A stretch of DNA of 64,000 nt from Asterella californica (Eukaryota; Streptophyta; Marchantiopsida; Marchantiales; Aytoniaceae): the NCBI GenBank assembly GCA_036924285.1, contig JAYKYS010000023.1:682001-746000 (forward strand), read 5' to 3'. Positions 21,449 through 29,823 of the stretch are shown in pieces. The notes below the pieces were generated by a model, which was not told the origin of the DNA, searched no databases, and was given only the letters and a program-made list of their open reading frames with translations. The translations under genes were made by a program, and so were the position numbers. Numbering within the stretch: position 1 is the stretch's first letter; the number at the start of each line of letters is the position of its first letter.

Positions 21449-21664
21449 ATGAACGGAGAACCCTTTCGTGCTCCTGATCTTCCACTTGTGCATCCATTCG
21501 TCATTAAGATCCATTGTCTGCCGCGGGATCACTTTCGAGTATTTATGGTAGCTCATTGGGGAGAGTCGTTTATGGCTGCAGTGATGGCTACTCCGGATCC
21601 TATCGTTCTTCCCATTGTCACTTACGACGCTGTTTGGGATCTTACTGTCTACATCCTGCTCTGA
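21449..21664 (+). CDS. LTR F ORF 1 (71 aa), unknown function
   Basis: Begins MNGEPFRAPDLPLVHPFVIK and includes FRVFMVAHWGESFMAAVMA and ends VWDLTVYILL. It matches 7604-7819 nearly residue for residue. The TGA at 21662 is followed, after two codons in the same frame, by the ATG of ORF 2. The arrangement allows either two proteins or one of about 145 residues by stop readthrough. The context after the stop (TGA TGT) is not the known strong CARYYA readthrough signal. Family unknown. Confidence 0.42.
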   Translation: MNGEPFRAPDLPLVHPFVIKIHCLPRDHFRVFMVAHWGESFMAAVMATPDPIVLPIVTYDAVWDLTVYILL

Positions 21665-21670
21665 TGTGAT

Positions 21671-21886
21671 ATGGATCCTCCATTGGATCTAAACTTTCCA
21701 GCGAGAGTTCCGTTCAACACCTGGGTCGAAATACGTTGTTACAGTCGACCAAAGGTGGTGCATCGAGAGTTTGTCGTGAGGAACTTTGGTGAGGATTATT
21801 ACAACCAGATAATAGCTTCATCAGTTCCTTTTGTAGTGCCGTTTATTGTCAACCGTTTTAGAGTCGGGATTCTAACTCTCTATTGA
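21671..21886 (+). CDS. LTR F ORF 2 (71 aa), unknown function
   Basis: Begins MDPPLDLNFPARVPFNTWVE, with REFVVRNFGEDYYNQIIASS and the hydrophobic SVPFVVPFIVNRFRV. It is the counterpart of 2793-3008 and of the diverged 35640-35906. It is in the same frame as ORF 1. The TATA-like element at 21963 lies downstream, so both ORFs are in the U3-like part of the LTR. Confidence 0.42.
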   Translation: MDPPLDLNFPARVPFNTWVEIRCYSRPKVVHREFVVRNFGEDYYNQIIASSVPFVVPFIVNRFRVGILTLY

Positions 21887-21962
21887 GTGTAGTTTGTACT
21901 TCGTGTTTACGTGCTTCGTTGCCGACGGCATCGTCAACGGCACGTGTTTGGAGTTTGTTCAA

Positions 21963-21968
21963 TATAAA
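21963..21968 (+). promoter_or_regulatory. Candidate TATA box of LTR F / LTR A
   Basis: TATAAA in the context CAATATAAACTTTGAGG. The same context is present on the minus strand in LTR A near 2711-2720. This would place the start of the R region just after the ORF pair. Confidence 0.35.
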
Positions 21969-22424
21969 CTTTGAGGCCTAAATGGTACTCTGGGATAAAA
22001 ATTCGTTCTTTGTGTGTTTGTCATGTGAGTGAAGACAAAAATCTTTTTGTCAACTTGTTTCTCATTGGTCGAAAGTTTGACCAATCACCTTCTACCAAGT
22101 TCCTTTCACGTTTTCGAGGGTAGAGGCACTTCCCGTGGTCCATTCGCGGAGTGTGAGCTATGGTTGGAAAGCTTGGGAGACGAGGATGCCCGTGGACTCA
22201 ATGGTTGCTGGATTTGAAGCGCGGATGAGAAAGTTACGATCAATTGAAGCTGAGGGGGTCAAATTCGTGACCAATTTCATTTCCGTGAGGTCTTTCTCGC
22301 TTTCTGGGAGTTCTGTGAGGTTGCTGGAGATGAATTGACTGTTGCCGGAAAGCTCTTGAGATGGGCTTGCCGATGGATTCAGAGATCAATCGATTCCAAG
22401 CCGGAGTGAAAAAGTTATGGTGGG

Positions 22425-23232
22425 TTGTACTTACTTGTCGCCCATGCACGCTTTCTAGTTGATTTAAGTTAATTTTCGGAGCTACGTGTCGTTTTAGGTA
22501 GTTTAAGTTTTACGCTGGCACTCTAGGGGGCTTGACGTGGTAGCCTATGAGTGTAGATAAGTTACCAGGTAGTTTAAGGCACAAAAGGACAGTCAAGTGG
22601 AGCTATGAACTCCCATTGGTCCATTTTTGTCTTTTGTAAAACTCTAAGTTTAGAAACAGAGCTCTAGAGTGGAGTTCGAGCATTTGGTGAGGTATCTTCG
22701 AAATCTGAGAGCACAGGAAGAGAGAGCTCGTCGTGCCAAGCACTATCAGTGAAATTTTTGCTCGATTTGGATCAATAAACAAGGAGTTATGCCCAATTGA
22801 AGTTCGGATTGTGCTAGAACTGCATCACTTTTGTTGATTTTGGGGTTTTCGGTGCCAATTGCAGCAGAATTGAGAAAATCACTTCAAAACTTCGTGGTTG
22901 CGTTCACTGTCAGGAGGGCTACGACTGTCTAAAAAGTTTCGAATCATTTGAGTGACTGAATAATTCAGGGCGGCCGCTGAAGCAGAGGGGGTCTGAAAAG
23001 CTCTTAATCTAGAGCAGCGACTTCAGAAGAGGAGATCTGGAGTTCTGTGTACATTCAGGAGTCCCAACTTCACAGGGATGTTCAGCATCCTGTAGACTTC
23101 AAATACTGTCAGAAGATTTGAAATTCATCGAGCCAATTCTCTGTTCTAGGTCAGAATAGCTGTCTAGGTACCAGAAATTGCCATAATTCTCTTACTCAGA
23201 ACTTTTCTGTCAACATCTCGGTGCTATGTGGT
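22425..23232 (+). repeat. Module X, inverted copy of the middle of LTR C
   Basis: About 800 bases match the reverse complement of 31457-32265 closely, from GGGTTGTACTTACTTGTCGC to GTCAACATCTCGGTG. At the left it joins LTR A-type sequence. At the right the match stops abruptly before CTATGTGGTGCCC. It is absent from C's left LTR. Confidence 0.82.
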
Positions 23233-23321
23233 GCCCACAAATTACAGTATTCACAAATTTTTGAAATTTTTGAGATTAATGACTTGTTTATATAACTGAA
23301 GAAGCGTTGTTACTTAAGGTT

Positions 23322-24928
23322 ACGTCTTCCTTAACAGGAAGATGATCTTAAGAGCTGTTTGTAATAAGAAGTTGACTTCTTCAAAAGACGACCGTCTTCG
23401 GAAGACCGTCTTCTCAGTTGCGTCTTCAGAAGATAGGAAGACGGCGGAAGATGGGAAGACGGCGGAAGACACCTGTCTTCCGGAAGACAGCGATCACGAA
23501 GGCCTGACCACGAGTTTTCGGGTAAACAAGTAGGTGTACCTACTGGAGCGCACCGAATAGGTAGGTAGGTCAGGAAGACACCAAGGACGAGAACCCCTAA
23601 TCTGCGGGGAAGATGCGTGAGGAAGCACATTAGCCACCTTCCAACTTCCCGCAGCACAGTGCGCCTGAAGAAGATCGATTGAGAGAGTGAACTTCGAGCT
23701 AGCATTGAGAGAGGAATCGAGTAAGACATCGAGGTAGTAGAGAGTACGTTGGCAGCTAGGCGAAGGGTGAAATCGGATTGCGGGAGCACAAACAGCAGAA
23801 AGAGCGAAGGCATTTTTGTGGAGCTTCCGAGAAGTTGACAGTGGAGAGGGGCGAGTAGAAGCGAAAGAAGAATCGAGGTGTGGACCGAAATTGACAGCAA
23901 GCGCATTCGAGAGGAGTCGCATTGGAAGATAGGACAAGAGCCAGAAGCGCGCGGAGGTCGAAGGCAACTCGAGAGCCGAAGAAGACTGTAGAGGTTCTTT
24001 CCCCTGTTCTTTCCCCTTCCCACTTCTTCTCGCCATTGTCTGGTACTCCCCGCGCTTCCTTGATTGTGTGCAAGCAGCCTGATCGATTACCCCACCCCCC
24101 ATCTTTCCTATTGAGACATTGGGCGCGGAAGCGCTGCCCAATTTCTGTCAAGATATCTCCTTGCTTCTTCCCGAGCTCAATTCGAGCTTCCCTACCCCTA
24201 GTCTTCAAATTGGCGAACCCAACTATCAATTTCTCTACCCTACTACCTCTCTACCCCCGAAACTTGAAATAGAAGACGATTCGGAAGATGGGAACATCCT
24301 CGGAAGACGCTTCTTGAACTTGACTGTCTTCGGAAGACATCTTCGGAAGACTGTCTTCGGAAGTCGACTGAACACAATTCGTATCAAGAGTGGATTTGCT
24401 TTGCTTTTGTGTTTAGAGAGACTTGATACGAAGCCTGAGTGGTGTGGTGAGTTGTTGTGTTATTTCGAGAAGTTGGAACTCGGGAACTAGGTCTGTGCCT
24501 CCCGGTCTTCCAAGCTTCTCAACTCCACATCTTCCTAGAGAGACTAGAAGACTGAAAGGCTGGCAAAATGAGCGAGAAGACGTGAGGGTCCATTTCGGGT
24601 CTCTTCTGTCCGACCCATAGCAGCCGTTCCTTTTTCTTCCCGAACTTAGAAGAGAGTTGTGAGAAGTATTGCTGGCAGAATCCGGAGAGAATGGTCGAGG
24701 GTCATGTCTTCCCATCATGCAGCAAACTTCTTCTGAGTGCGTATGAGAGGTGAGAAGTCATAAGAACAGAGTGCAATTGTCTTGAGTCTGTTGTGAGGAT
24801 AGACTGCGCGTAGGAAGACGAAGACAGGTGAGACCAGTGAAGGGAAGTCTGACTTCGAGAAGTCTTCCGAGAAAGACATTGAATCGGAAGCTGTCCCAAG
24901 TGTCTTCCCAGAGGCCACTGTCACCGCA
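23322..24928. other. Unit N, right part: extreme GAAGAC/GTCTTC density
   Basis: By eye there are nine GAAGAC or GTCTTC hexamers between about 23385 and 23500, and five in 24300-24370, often as CGGAAGAC facing GTCTTCCG. Overlapping open frames on both strands (23331-24272) are low in complexity and mutually antisense, so I do not call a gene. Purine/pyrimidine strand bias switches around 24000. Confidence 0.55.
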
Positions 24929-25194
24929 GCAAACCCCTATCAGCATGGAAACCCTAAGTTATGTACATTGAACGTCATAGACAAGTAAGAAGTCACTTGC
25001 ACAAGCGCACAAATGCTTGAACAAGATAACTAACATACTATCAGCCTACTATGACTCAAAATAGTGTTAACACCGTATGCAAAGGTGTCAAACATATATA
25101 TAAAAGACTAGAAGTAATATGAGCAAACTTCTAGAACTACTAAACCTAAGCGTCGGAGTAGAAGTCAAGCATGTAGCCGCCAAGTAGCGCGACA
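24929..25194 (-). repeat. 3' LTR of element C, proximal part
   Basis: Nearly identical to 32267-32529 (CAAACCCCTATCAGCATGG to GTAGCGCGACA). Read on the minus strand it begins TGTCGCGCTACTTGG directly after the polypurine tract. Confidence 0.85.
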
Positions 25195-25210
25195 TCCACC
25201 CCCTCTGAAC
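25195..25210 (-). promoter_or_regulatory. Polypurine tract of element C
   Basis: Minus-strand GGTTCAGAGGGGGTGGA precedes the LTR start. It is equivalent to the tract at 3520-3534. Confidence 0.8.
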
Positions 25211-25242
25211 CTGCACATCCTCCGGTATGTGCCAGATCCAGA

Positions 25243-25515
25243 TCAAGACTCTTCAGCTTCAGCTTCTAATTCATCTTCAACCTCCATTGAGTCTTGGGCT
25301 TCATCCTCAGTAAGCTCTGCAATGTTCTGGTCCTCCCCTCTCCTTCTAAAGAGCTTGATTCTCTTCCCTGCGACTGGTATCTTGAGCACTGCACCATCTA
25401 ACTCTCTCAAAGAGTATGTGGCATTATCATAAACTTCTAACACCACATAAGGTCCGAACCATCTCTTGGAAAACTTTCTGATAGCGCTATGCTGAATTAT
25501 CAAGACTACTATCAT
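25243..25515 (-). pseudogene. Element C pol C-terminus, frameshifted
   Basis: Encodes AIRKFSKRWFGPYVVLEVYD, LRELDGAVLKIPVAGKRIKL and an acidic tail (AELTEDEAQDSMEVEDELEA). It corresponds to the last ~80 residues of the element A integrase frame. A frameshift near 25495 separates it from the main pol frame, where the sequence for DSSLDN-KHRALRKFSKRW should read on. It is the integrase C-terminal tail. Confidence 0.8.
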
Positions 25516-28500
25516 AGACTAACACCCAATCACCTTCCTTAACTGGTTTGGGTCGTAATCTATGCGTTCTATCAAATCTGCCTTTGTTTCTCTCTCTAGC
25601 AGTCTTTAACCTTTCCACAGCTTTGACAACATCCTCAGGTCTTCGTTCTAACTGCTGGATCCTTAATGCAAGAAGATCCTCCGTACTTCTACCATCTTCC
25701 CATGGCAAAACATTCCAAGTAGGCACAACCTCCTCAATCGGCATCACAGGTTTTTGCCCTAGTATCAACTCTGCTGGCATGTAACCTGTAACGGTACTAT
25801 GAGTTGTACGATCTGCCCACAAAGCAAATGGTAGCAGTCTAGGCCATTCACGGATCTTACCCTTGCAAGCTTTTACCAAAGCTTTGATGATTGGCGGATG
25901 ACCTCTTTCGCTCTTGCCATTCCCTTCAGGATTGTAAGCAGTGGTTAACGCCAACTTGATTCCCAATCGCTTGAAGAACTCAACTGCTTCTTGTGCATCC
26001 AGCTCACCCCTATCTGCAGTGATCTTTCCCACACACCCATACCTACAAATAACATCTTCAAGTAGAAAGCGACAGACACTAGCAGTGGTCTTCGTCCTCA
26101 GAGCACGGCCTTCGACTTGGTTAGGTAGATCTTCTCTAGCCAAGACTAGATACCTCATTTGTCTAAGTCCAAATGGCATAGTTACCAGATCAACTACCCA
26201 TTTATAATGAATGGCTAAAGGATAAGTAGGATGCAATCCATCACGATGGCGTACATTGGAGTACATCTGGCAGGGTATACAAGATGAAACAAACTGTACT
26301 ACATCCTTATACATACCCTTCCACCAATACTTTTCCTTCATCTTGACAAATGTAGCCCAAACTCCTCTATGACCAGCCCATAAACTCTCATGGAACTCCT
26401 TGATCAGCTTCTGCTGCAATTCCAAGTCACATACTACCCGCTGCGATATACCTCCTTGTAGCTTAGGACGCTTCCATAGATGTCCTCCATGTAAAAAGTA
26501 ACCATAAGCTGTTCTACGGATCCTCTTGAAATCTGCATCAGACCAGCCTTCCTGCCTTTCCAGTGAACTCAAATAGCGCCCAAGATCCAACCACTTGCCA
26601 TTATACACAGTTTCCTCAAAAAACTCCAACGAGGCTGCAAAACAGCTTCTATCTCTTCTAGCAAGAGCACTAGAATAGAACTCTGTTCCCACATCCTCCT
26701 GATCATCTATCATTTCTTTCTCATCGTAATACCTAGCCCTTGATAACATATCTGCCACAGGATTGTCCTTTCCTGCAATATGTCTAAACTCTGGGTTCAA
26801 GGACTTGATATATGCTATCCACCTCAACATAGCAATATCTGGAGTTGTACAGCTAGTGATCATTCCCAAGAGAGGTAAACAATCTGTCTCTACAACCACA
26901 GGTGCTCCTATCAAGTATTCCTTGTCACTCTTCATCGCAGTAACTACTCCCCATAGCTCTCTCTTGACCTGAGGGTAGTCTCTCTGACGTGAACTTAACA
27001 CCTTAGCTCCAAAACGCACCACATATCTATTTCCATCCTCGTCATCTTGTCCTACAGCCCATCCAATGCCAATAGGACTAGTATCAACAGTAAGGATAAC
27101 AGATCTGCCCAACTCATATGTTACCTTCCGTAGAGTTGGCGGTGAAGACAACAGATCCTTCAACTTCTTCATAGACTCGCTTTGCTCCTCTTGCCATTGA
27201 AATCTCTGCCCCTTCCTCAGCAACTTGTACAACGGATCTGCTACATGTGCAAAGTGTGGAATCCATATATGATAAAACACACATGCACCTAGAAACCTTC
27301 TCACCTCGGTAACTGACCCACATGTCTCCTTCATCCTTCGAATGGCATCAACCTTGTTTGGACAAGGTTTCCGACCATAAGATCCACATAGGTGCCCCAC
27401 AATCAACACCTCTTGTTCTCCAAATACAGACTTTGCTCCTGATAAAGTCAAATGAACCTCCTCCAGTCGACTCAATATCTTATCGCAGTCAACTATATGA
27501 TCTGCAACAAACTTACGGCACCCCCTCTGATCCATTACCTCATTCTTCTCCTCCTCAGCACATCCTTTGATCGGCACATCATCAAGGAATGGCATAGTTT
27601 TTTCAGGAATGAAATCCCTCAAAACTTTATTCATGCCATTCATCATATGTGCTACAGAATTGGTAGCACCTTGCGGCAAGGTGCACATCCTTAGTAACCC
27701 CAAAGGTGTCCTCATTGTAGTCAAGTCTCTACTCTCAGAGGATAATTGAAACTGATCATAACCTGAATATAAGTCTCCCATGGAATAGATAGCACGACCA
27801 GAAAAAGCCTCTGCAAACTCGTCTACAATAGGTCCTATACCCATATTCCTGATAGTCACCTTGTTAACTGGCTGCATATCTTGGATAAATCTCAAAGCTC
27901 CACTCTTCTTCGGAACAGTAAACCATCTGCTAGAATAGGGAGCTATAGATGATTCCAAGATACCCATCCTAATCCTCTCATTGAGCAAGTCAATCAGCTT
28001 TGGCAGATGAGCTCTAGGCACAGGGATAAGACATAGATTCCAAGGCACATGCGATATAGTAAAGATTACCATAGGTGCAACTACACTTGGATCTACACAT
28101 CCTACTTCATGTGACTCAAATGCAAACGCCTTACCATGGCTAGATAGCATCTCCCTGAAGCTCTTCTTCTCTTGCTCGGTAAGAAATCCATCACCTCCAA
28201 TCCTCAGCTCCTTCAGTGTTGTTTCTGTGAACTTGTGCCCAATTCTTCTCGGTCCTCTGAGCGTCGGTTCTCGTGCAGCTTGCTCCATCTTCTGATTGTA
28301 ATCGAGTGGTAAAGACAAAGCCACTGGTTTGACTTTCTTTGCCACTGACTTGTACTTGGTCTCCACATACACCTCTTGTCGATCTATAAACTTATCAATT
28401 ACATCATAAAGCTCCTTGGAGCTCACTCTCACCACACTATCTACATCATCTATAGAACTTTCTACTATAGATTTCAACTCCCCTATAGTATCTACCAAAT

Positions 28501-28648
28501 ACTGCTCTTCAAACACTCCAGATATGTATTCATCTCCTGCTAACTCTCCACTATCCCACAAAGACTGCTGTACATACTTCACATGTTGCCTCTCAAACCT
28601 CTTCAGATTCTCAACCTTCCTATAACACACTGATCCACATGATGTCAA
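25487..28648 (-). CDS. pol: Element C pol: reverse transcriptase, RNase H, integrase (1053 aa)
   Basis: The longest intact frame in the window. Residues ~90-190 are the pre-RT region. RT follows, with catalytic Asp292 (GDLYSGYD) and Asp356-Asp357 (FLDDVPIKG). The connection includes RRFLGACVFYH. RNase H has Asp522 (VDTSP), Glu564 (KRELW), Asp589 (VETDC) and Asp633 (NPVADML). Integrase has His753, His760, Cys790 and Cys793, then catalytic Asp820, Asp879 (TADRGEL) and Glu914 (NGKSERGH). All key residues are present. The start codon is uncertain: the frame differs from the protease frame, with a short gap at 28649-28707, so pol may be reached by frameshift or the gap may be damage. The FLDD motif and integrase wording recall Ty3 elements of fungi and of charophytes more than typical seed-plant Ty3. 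The C-terminus is frameshifted, so this copy is probably dead. Confidence 0.92.
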   Translation of the reverse strand: MTSCGSVCYRKVENLKRFERQHVKYVQQSLWDSGELAGDEYISGVFEEQYLVDTIGELKSIVESSIDDVDSVVRVSSKELYDVIDKFIDRQEVYVETKYKSVAKKVKPVALSLPLDYNQKMEQAAREPTLRGPRRIGHKFTETTLKELRIGGDGFLTEQEKKSFREMLSSHGKAFAFESHEVGCVDPSVVAPMVIFTISHVPWNLCLIPVPRAHLPKLIDLLNERIRMGILESSIAPYSSRWFTVPKKSGALRFIQDMQPVNKVTIRNMGIGPIVDEFAEAFSGRAIYSMGDLYSGYDQFQLSSESRDLTTMRTPLGLLRMCTLPQGATNSVAHMMNGMNKVLRDFIPEKTMPFLDDVPIKGCAEEEKNEVMDQRGCRKFVADHIVDCDKILSRLEEVHLTLSGAKSVFGEQEVLIVGHLCGSYGRKPCPNKVDAIRRMKETCGSVTEVRRFLGACVFYHIWIPHFAHVADPLYKLLRKGQRFQWQEEQSESMKKLKDLLSSPPTLRKVTYELGRSVILTVDTSPIGIGWAVGQDDEDGNRYVVRFGAKVLSSRQRDYPQVKRELWGVVTAMKSDKEYLIGAPVVVETDCLPLLGMITSCTTPDIAMLRWIAYIKSLNPEFRHIAGKDNPVADMLSRARYYDEKEMIDDQEDVGTEFYSSALARRDRSCFAASLEFFEETVYNGKWLDLGRYLSSLERQEGWSDADFKRIRRTAYGYFLHGGHLWKRPKLQGGISQRVVCDLELQQKLIKEFHESLWAGHRGVWATFVKMKEKYWWKGMYKDVVQFVSSCIPCQMYSNVRHRDGLHPTYPLAIHYKWVVDLVTMPFGLRQMRYLVLAREDLPNQVEGRALRTKTTASVCRFLLEDVICRYGCVGKITADRGELDAQEAVEFFKRLGIKLALTTAYNPEGNGKSERGHPPIIKALVKACKGKIREWPRLLPFALWADRTTHSTVTGYMPAELILGQKPVMPIEEVVPTWNVLPWEDGRSTEDLLALRIQQLERRPEDVVKAVERLKTARERNKGRFDRTHRLRPKPVKEGDWVLVYDSSLDNSA

Positions 28649-28707
28649 CCCTAAGAAGCTAGTGGATAAAGCTTCCTGCTCTACTGGATCAGGCGAGAAT
28701 CCTATCT

Positions 28708-29811
28708 CTACTGTACCGTTGAAGTCTCACTCTTCAATGGTACTCTGCCAAAACCCCTAGACTCTCTAAACTCCTGAGTAATCTTAGGTAGTGGACGGTC
28801 TCTCAAGCTATCACGATTCCTCTCATGTTCTGCAGCAACGGTCAAAAACTGAACAGCTCTTTTGCCGTCTCTACTACGTATCCTAGCATAGGCTGAACCG
28901 TCATCCATAACTCGTGTCTCCATTCTAACAGCAGGAATGTAAGGCTGCCCTAGAATGATAGGATAGGTTGACATGTCTTGTACAAAGAAATTCTGAACAT
29001 CACTGATGTCACCCACAATTACCTTGATGTTGGGACAAGCACCATAGAGTTCTCCCCTCTGGTTGTTGGCAGCGCGGATAAGCCATCCATGGTCGGTGTC
29101 TATGGGCCATCTCCCACGGTTGTACAGCTCCTTAGACATCAGATTAATCTCTGAGCCATGATCAATCAACGCCACCACAGGTTCCTCCAGATCTCCCAAC
29201 TTCACCAAGGTCTCTGTGGTTGCTCTTGCCCAATGGTTGTGAGAGTAGTGGCTCTTCTGCGATGCTTCCACCTCATCTTCAAACCTCACGTGCTGATACG
29301 ATCTCCCTTTTGATACTTGAGAGCAGTAACCAGCAATCTCATCTTCCTCATCCTCCGACAGTTTGGTCCTTAGAGCGTTGAGCGTAGCTACTTCACCCAA
29401 AATCTGACGTTTCCTCTTGATGATATCTATGATAACCTCATGGAACTCACGCTTTGCAATCCCAAGAATCTCACCCAGAGTAAATTCAACCTTTCCATTC
29501 AAGATACGGTTCTCTAACACCTGCTTCAAGTCTGTAGCAATCTCAATGTCAGACTGAAGTTTGTATGCAGGCATCTTACCCTTCTCCTTGCTTCTCTCCT
29601 TCTCCTTTGGTGTTGTAGGTGGTAGATCCTCCATAGTCTCCTCCCGAGTAGGTGTTGTCTCCTGCCTTGCCTCTGGTCTAGCCCTTTCACTCCTTGTAGC
29701 AGGTCGTTTGGCTGTAGAAGCCTCACCTGCATCCTCCCTCCTGCGTTTTTCTTCTAGTACAGCTTCATGCTGACTTCTTGCAACATAAGCATGCACTGAC
29801 ATAGTATCCAC
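28708..29811 (-). CDS. Element C gag C-terminus and protease (367 aa)
   Basis: Residues 1-170 are hydrophilic and basic (KERSKEKGKMPAYKL; GEILGIAKREFHEVIIDIIK). The retropepsin part has ALIDHGSEINLM (Asp217) and TYPIILGQPYI. The active-site loop is D-H-G-S, where pepsin-family proteases have D-S/T-G; element B has the same. The frame is continuous with gag except for one TGA (29824-29826). Element B has GGA there, so the stop looks like a point mutation, not a designed signal. The protease would cleave Gag-Pol in the particle. Confidence 0.82.
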   Translation of the reverse strand: MDTMSVHAYVARSQHEAVLEEKRRREDAGEASTAKRPATRSERARPEARQETTPTREETMEDLPPTTPKEKERSKEKGKMPAYKLQSDIEIATDLKQVLENRILNGKVEFTLGEILGIAKREFHEVIIDIIKRKRQILGEVATLNALRTKLSEDEEDEIAGYCSQVSKGRSYQHVRFEDEVEASQKSHYSHNHWARATTETLVKLGDLEEPVVALIDHGSEINLMSKELYNRGRWPIDTDHGWLIRAANNQRGELYGACPNIKVIVGDISDVQNFFVQDMSTYPIILGQPYIPAVRMETRVMDDGSAYARIRSRDGKRAVQFLTVAAEHERNRDSLRDRPLPKITQEFRESRGFGRVPLKSETSTVQ

Positions 29812-29823
29812 ATGATCATTCCA

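Larger units (their letters stand above)
21159..23232 (+). repeat. LTR F: mosaic LTR inside unit N (right end uncertain)
   Basis: It starts TGTCGTGTTGTGG. Bases 21159-22430 are the reverse complement of the LTR A segment 3519-2230. Bases 22425-23232 are the reverse complement of the middle of LTR C (31457-32265). So the head belongs to one LTR type and the body to another. No CGACA end is visible; the unit may run a little past 23232. ACGT stands at 21155-21158 and at 23322-23325 but is weak evidence for a duplication. Confidence 0.65.
17818..24928. mobile_element. Unit N: GAAGAC/GTCTTC-rich insertion in LTR C
   Basis: It runs from TGTAGTGACG to GTCACCGCA, an imperfect inverted pair beginning TG and ending CA, and is flanked by GCA on both sides (17815-17817 and 24929-24931). 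Removing it joins TTCTAGCA to AACCCC, giving the LTR sequence without a gap. It carries the coiled-coil ORF on the minus strand and is interrupted by LTR F. I could not find a pair of LTRs within it or any gag or pol, so it may be a large non-autonomous retroelement or something else. Confidence 0.5.

Noticed and set aside
21155..23325. ACGT at both sides of LTR F as its target-site duplication
   Set aside because: The right end before ACGT reads AAGGTT, not CGACA, and a 4-base match is easily chance. Kept only as a weak hint.
23331..24272. Overlapping open frames of 116-230 codons on both strands
   Set aside because: They are mutually antisense, low in complexity and driven by the GAAGAC repetition. 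No domain is seen.
17818..24928. Unit N as a CACTA DNA transposon, because of TGTAGTG at its left edge and a 3-bp duplication
   Set aside because: CACTA termini have CACTA outermost; here TGTAGTG reads the wrong way at the left end, and no transposase was seen.
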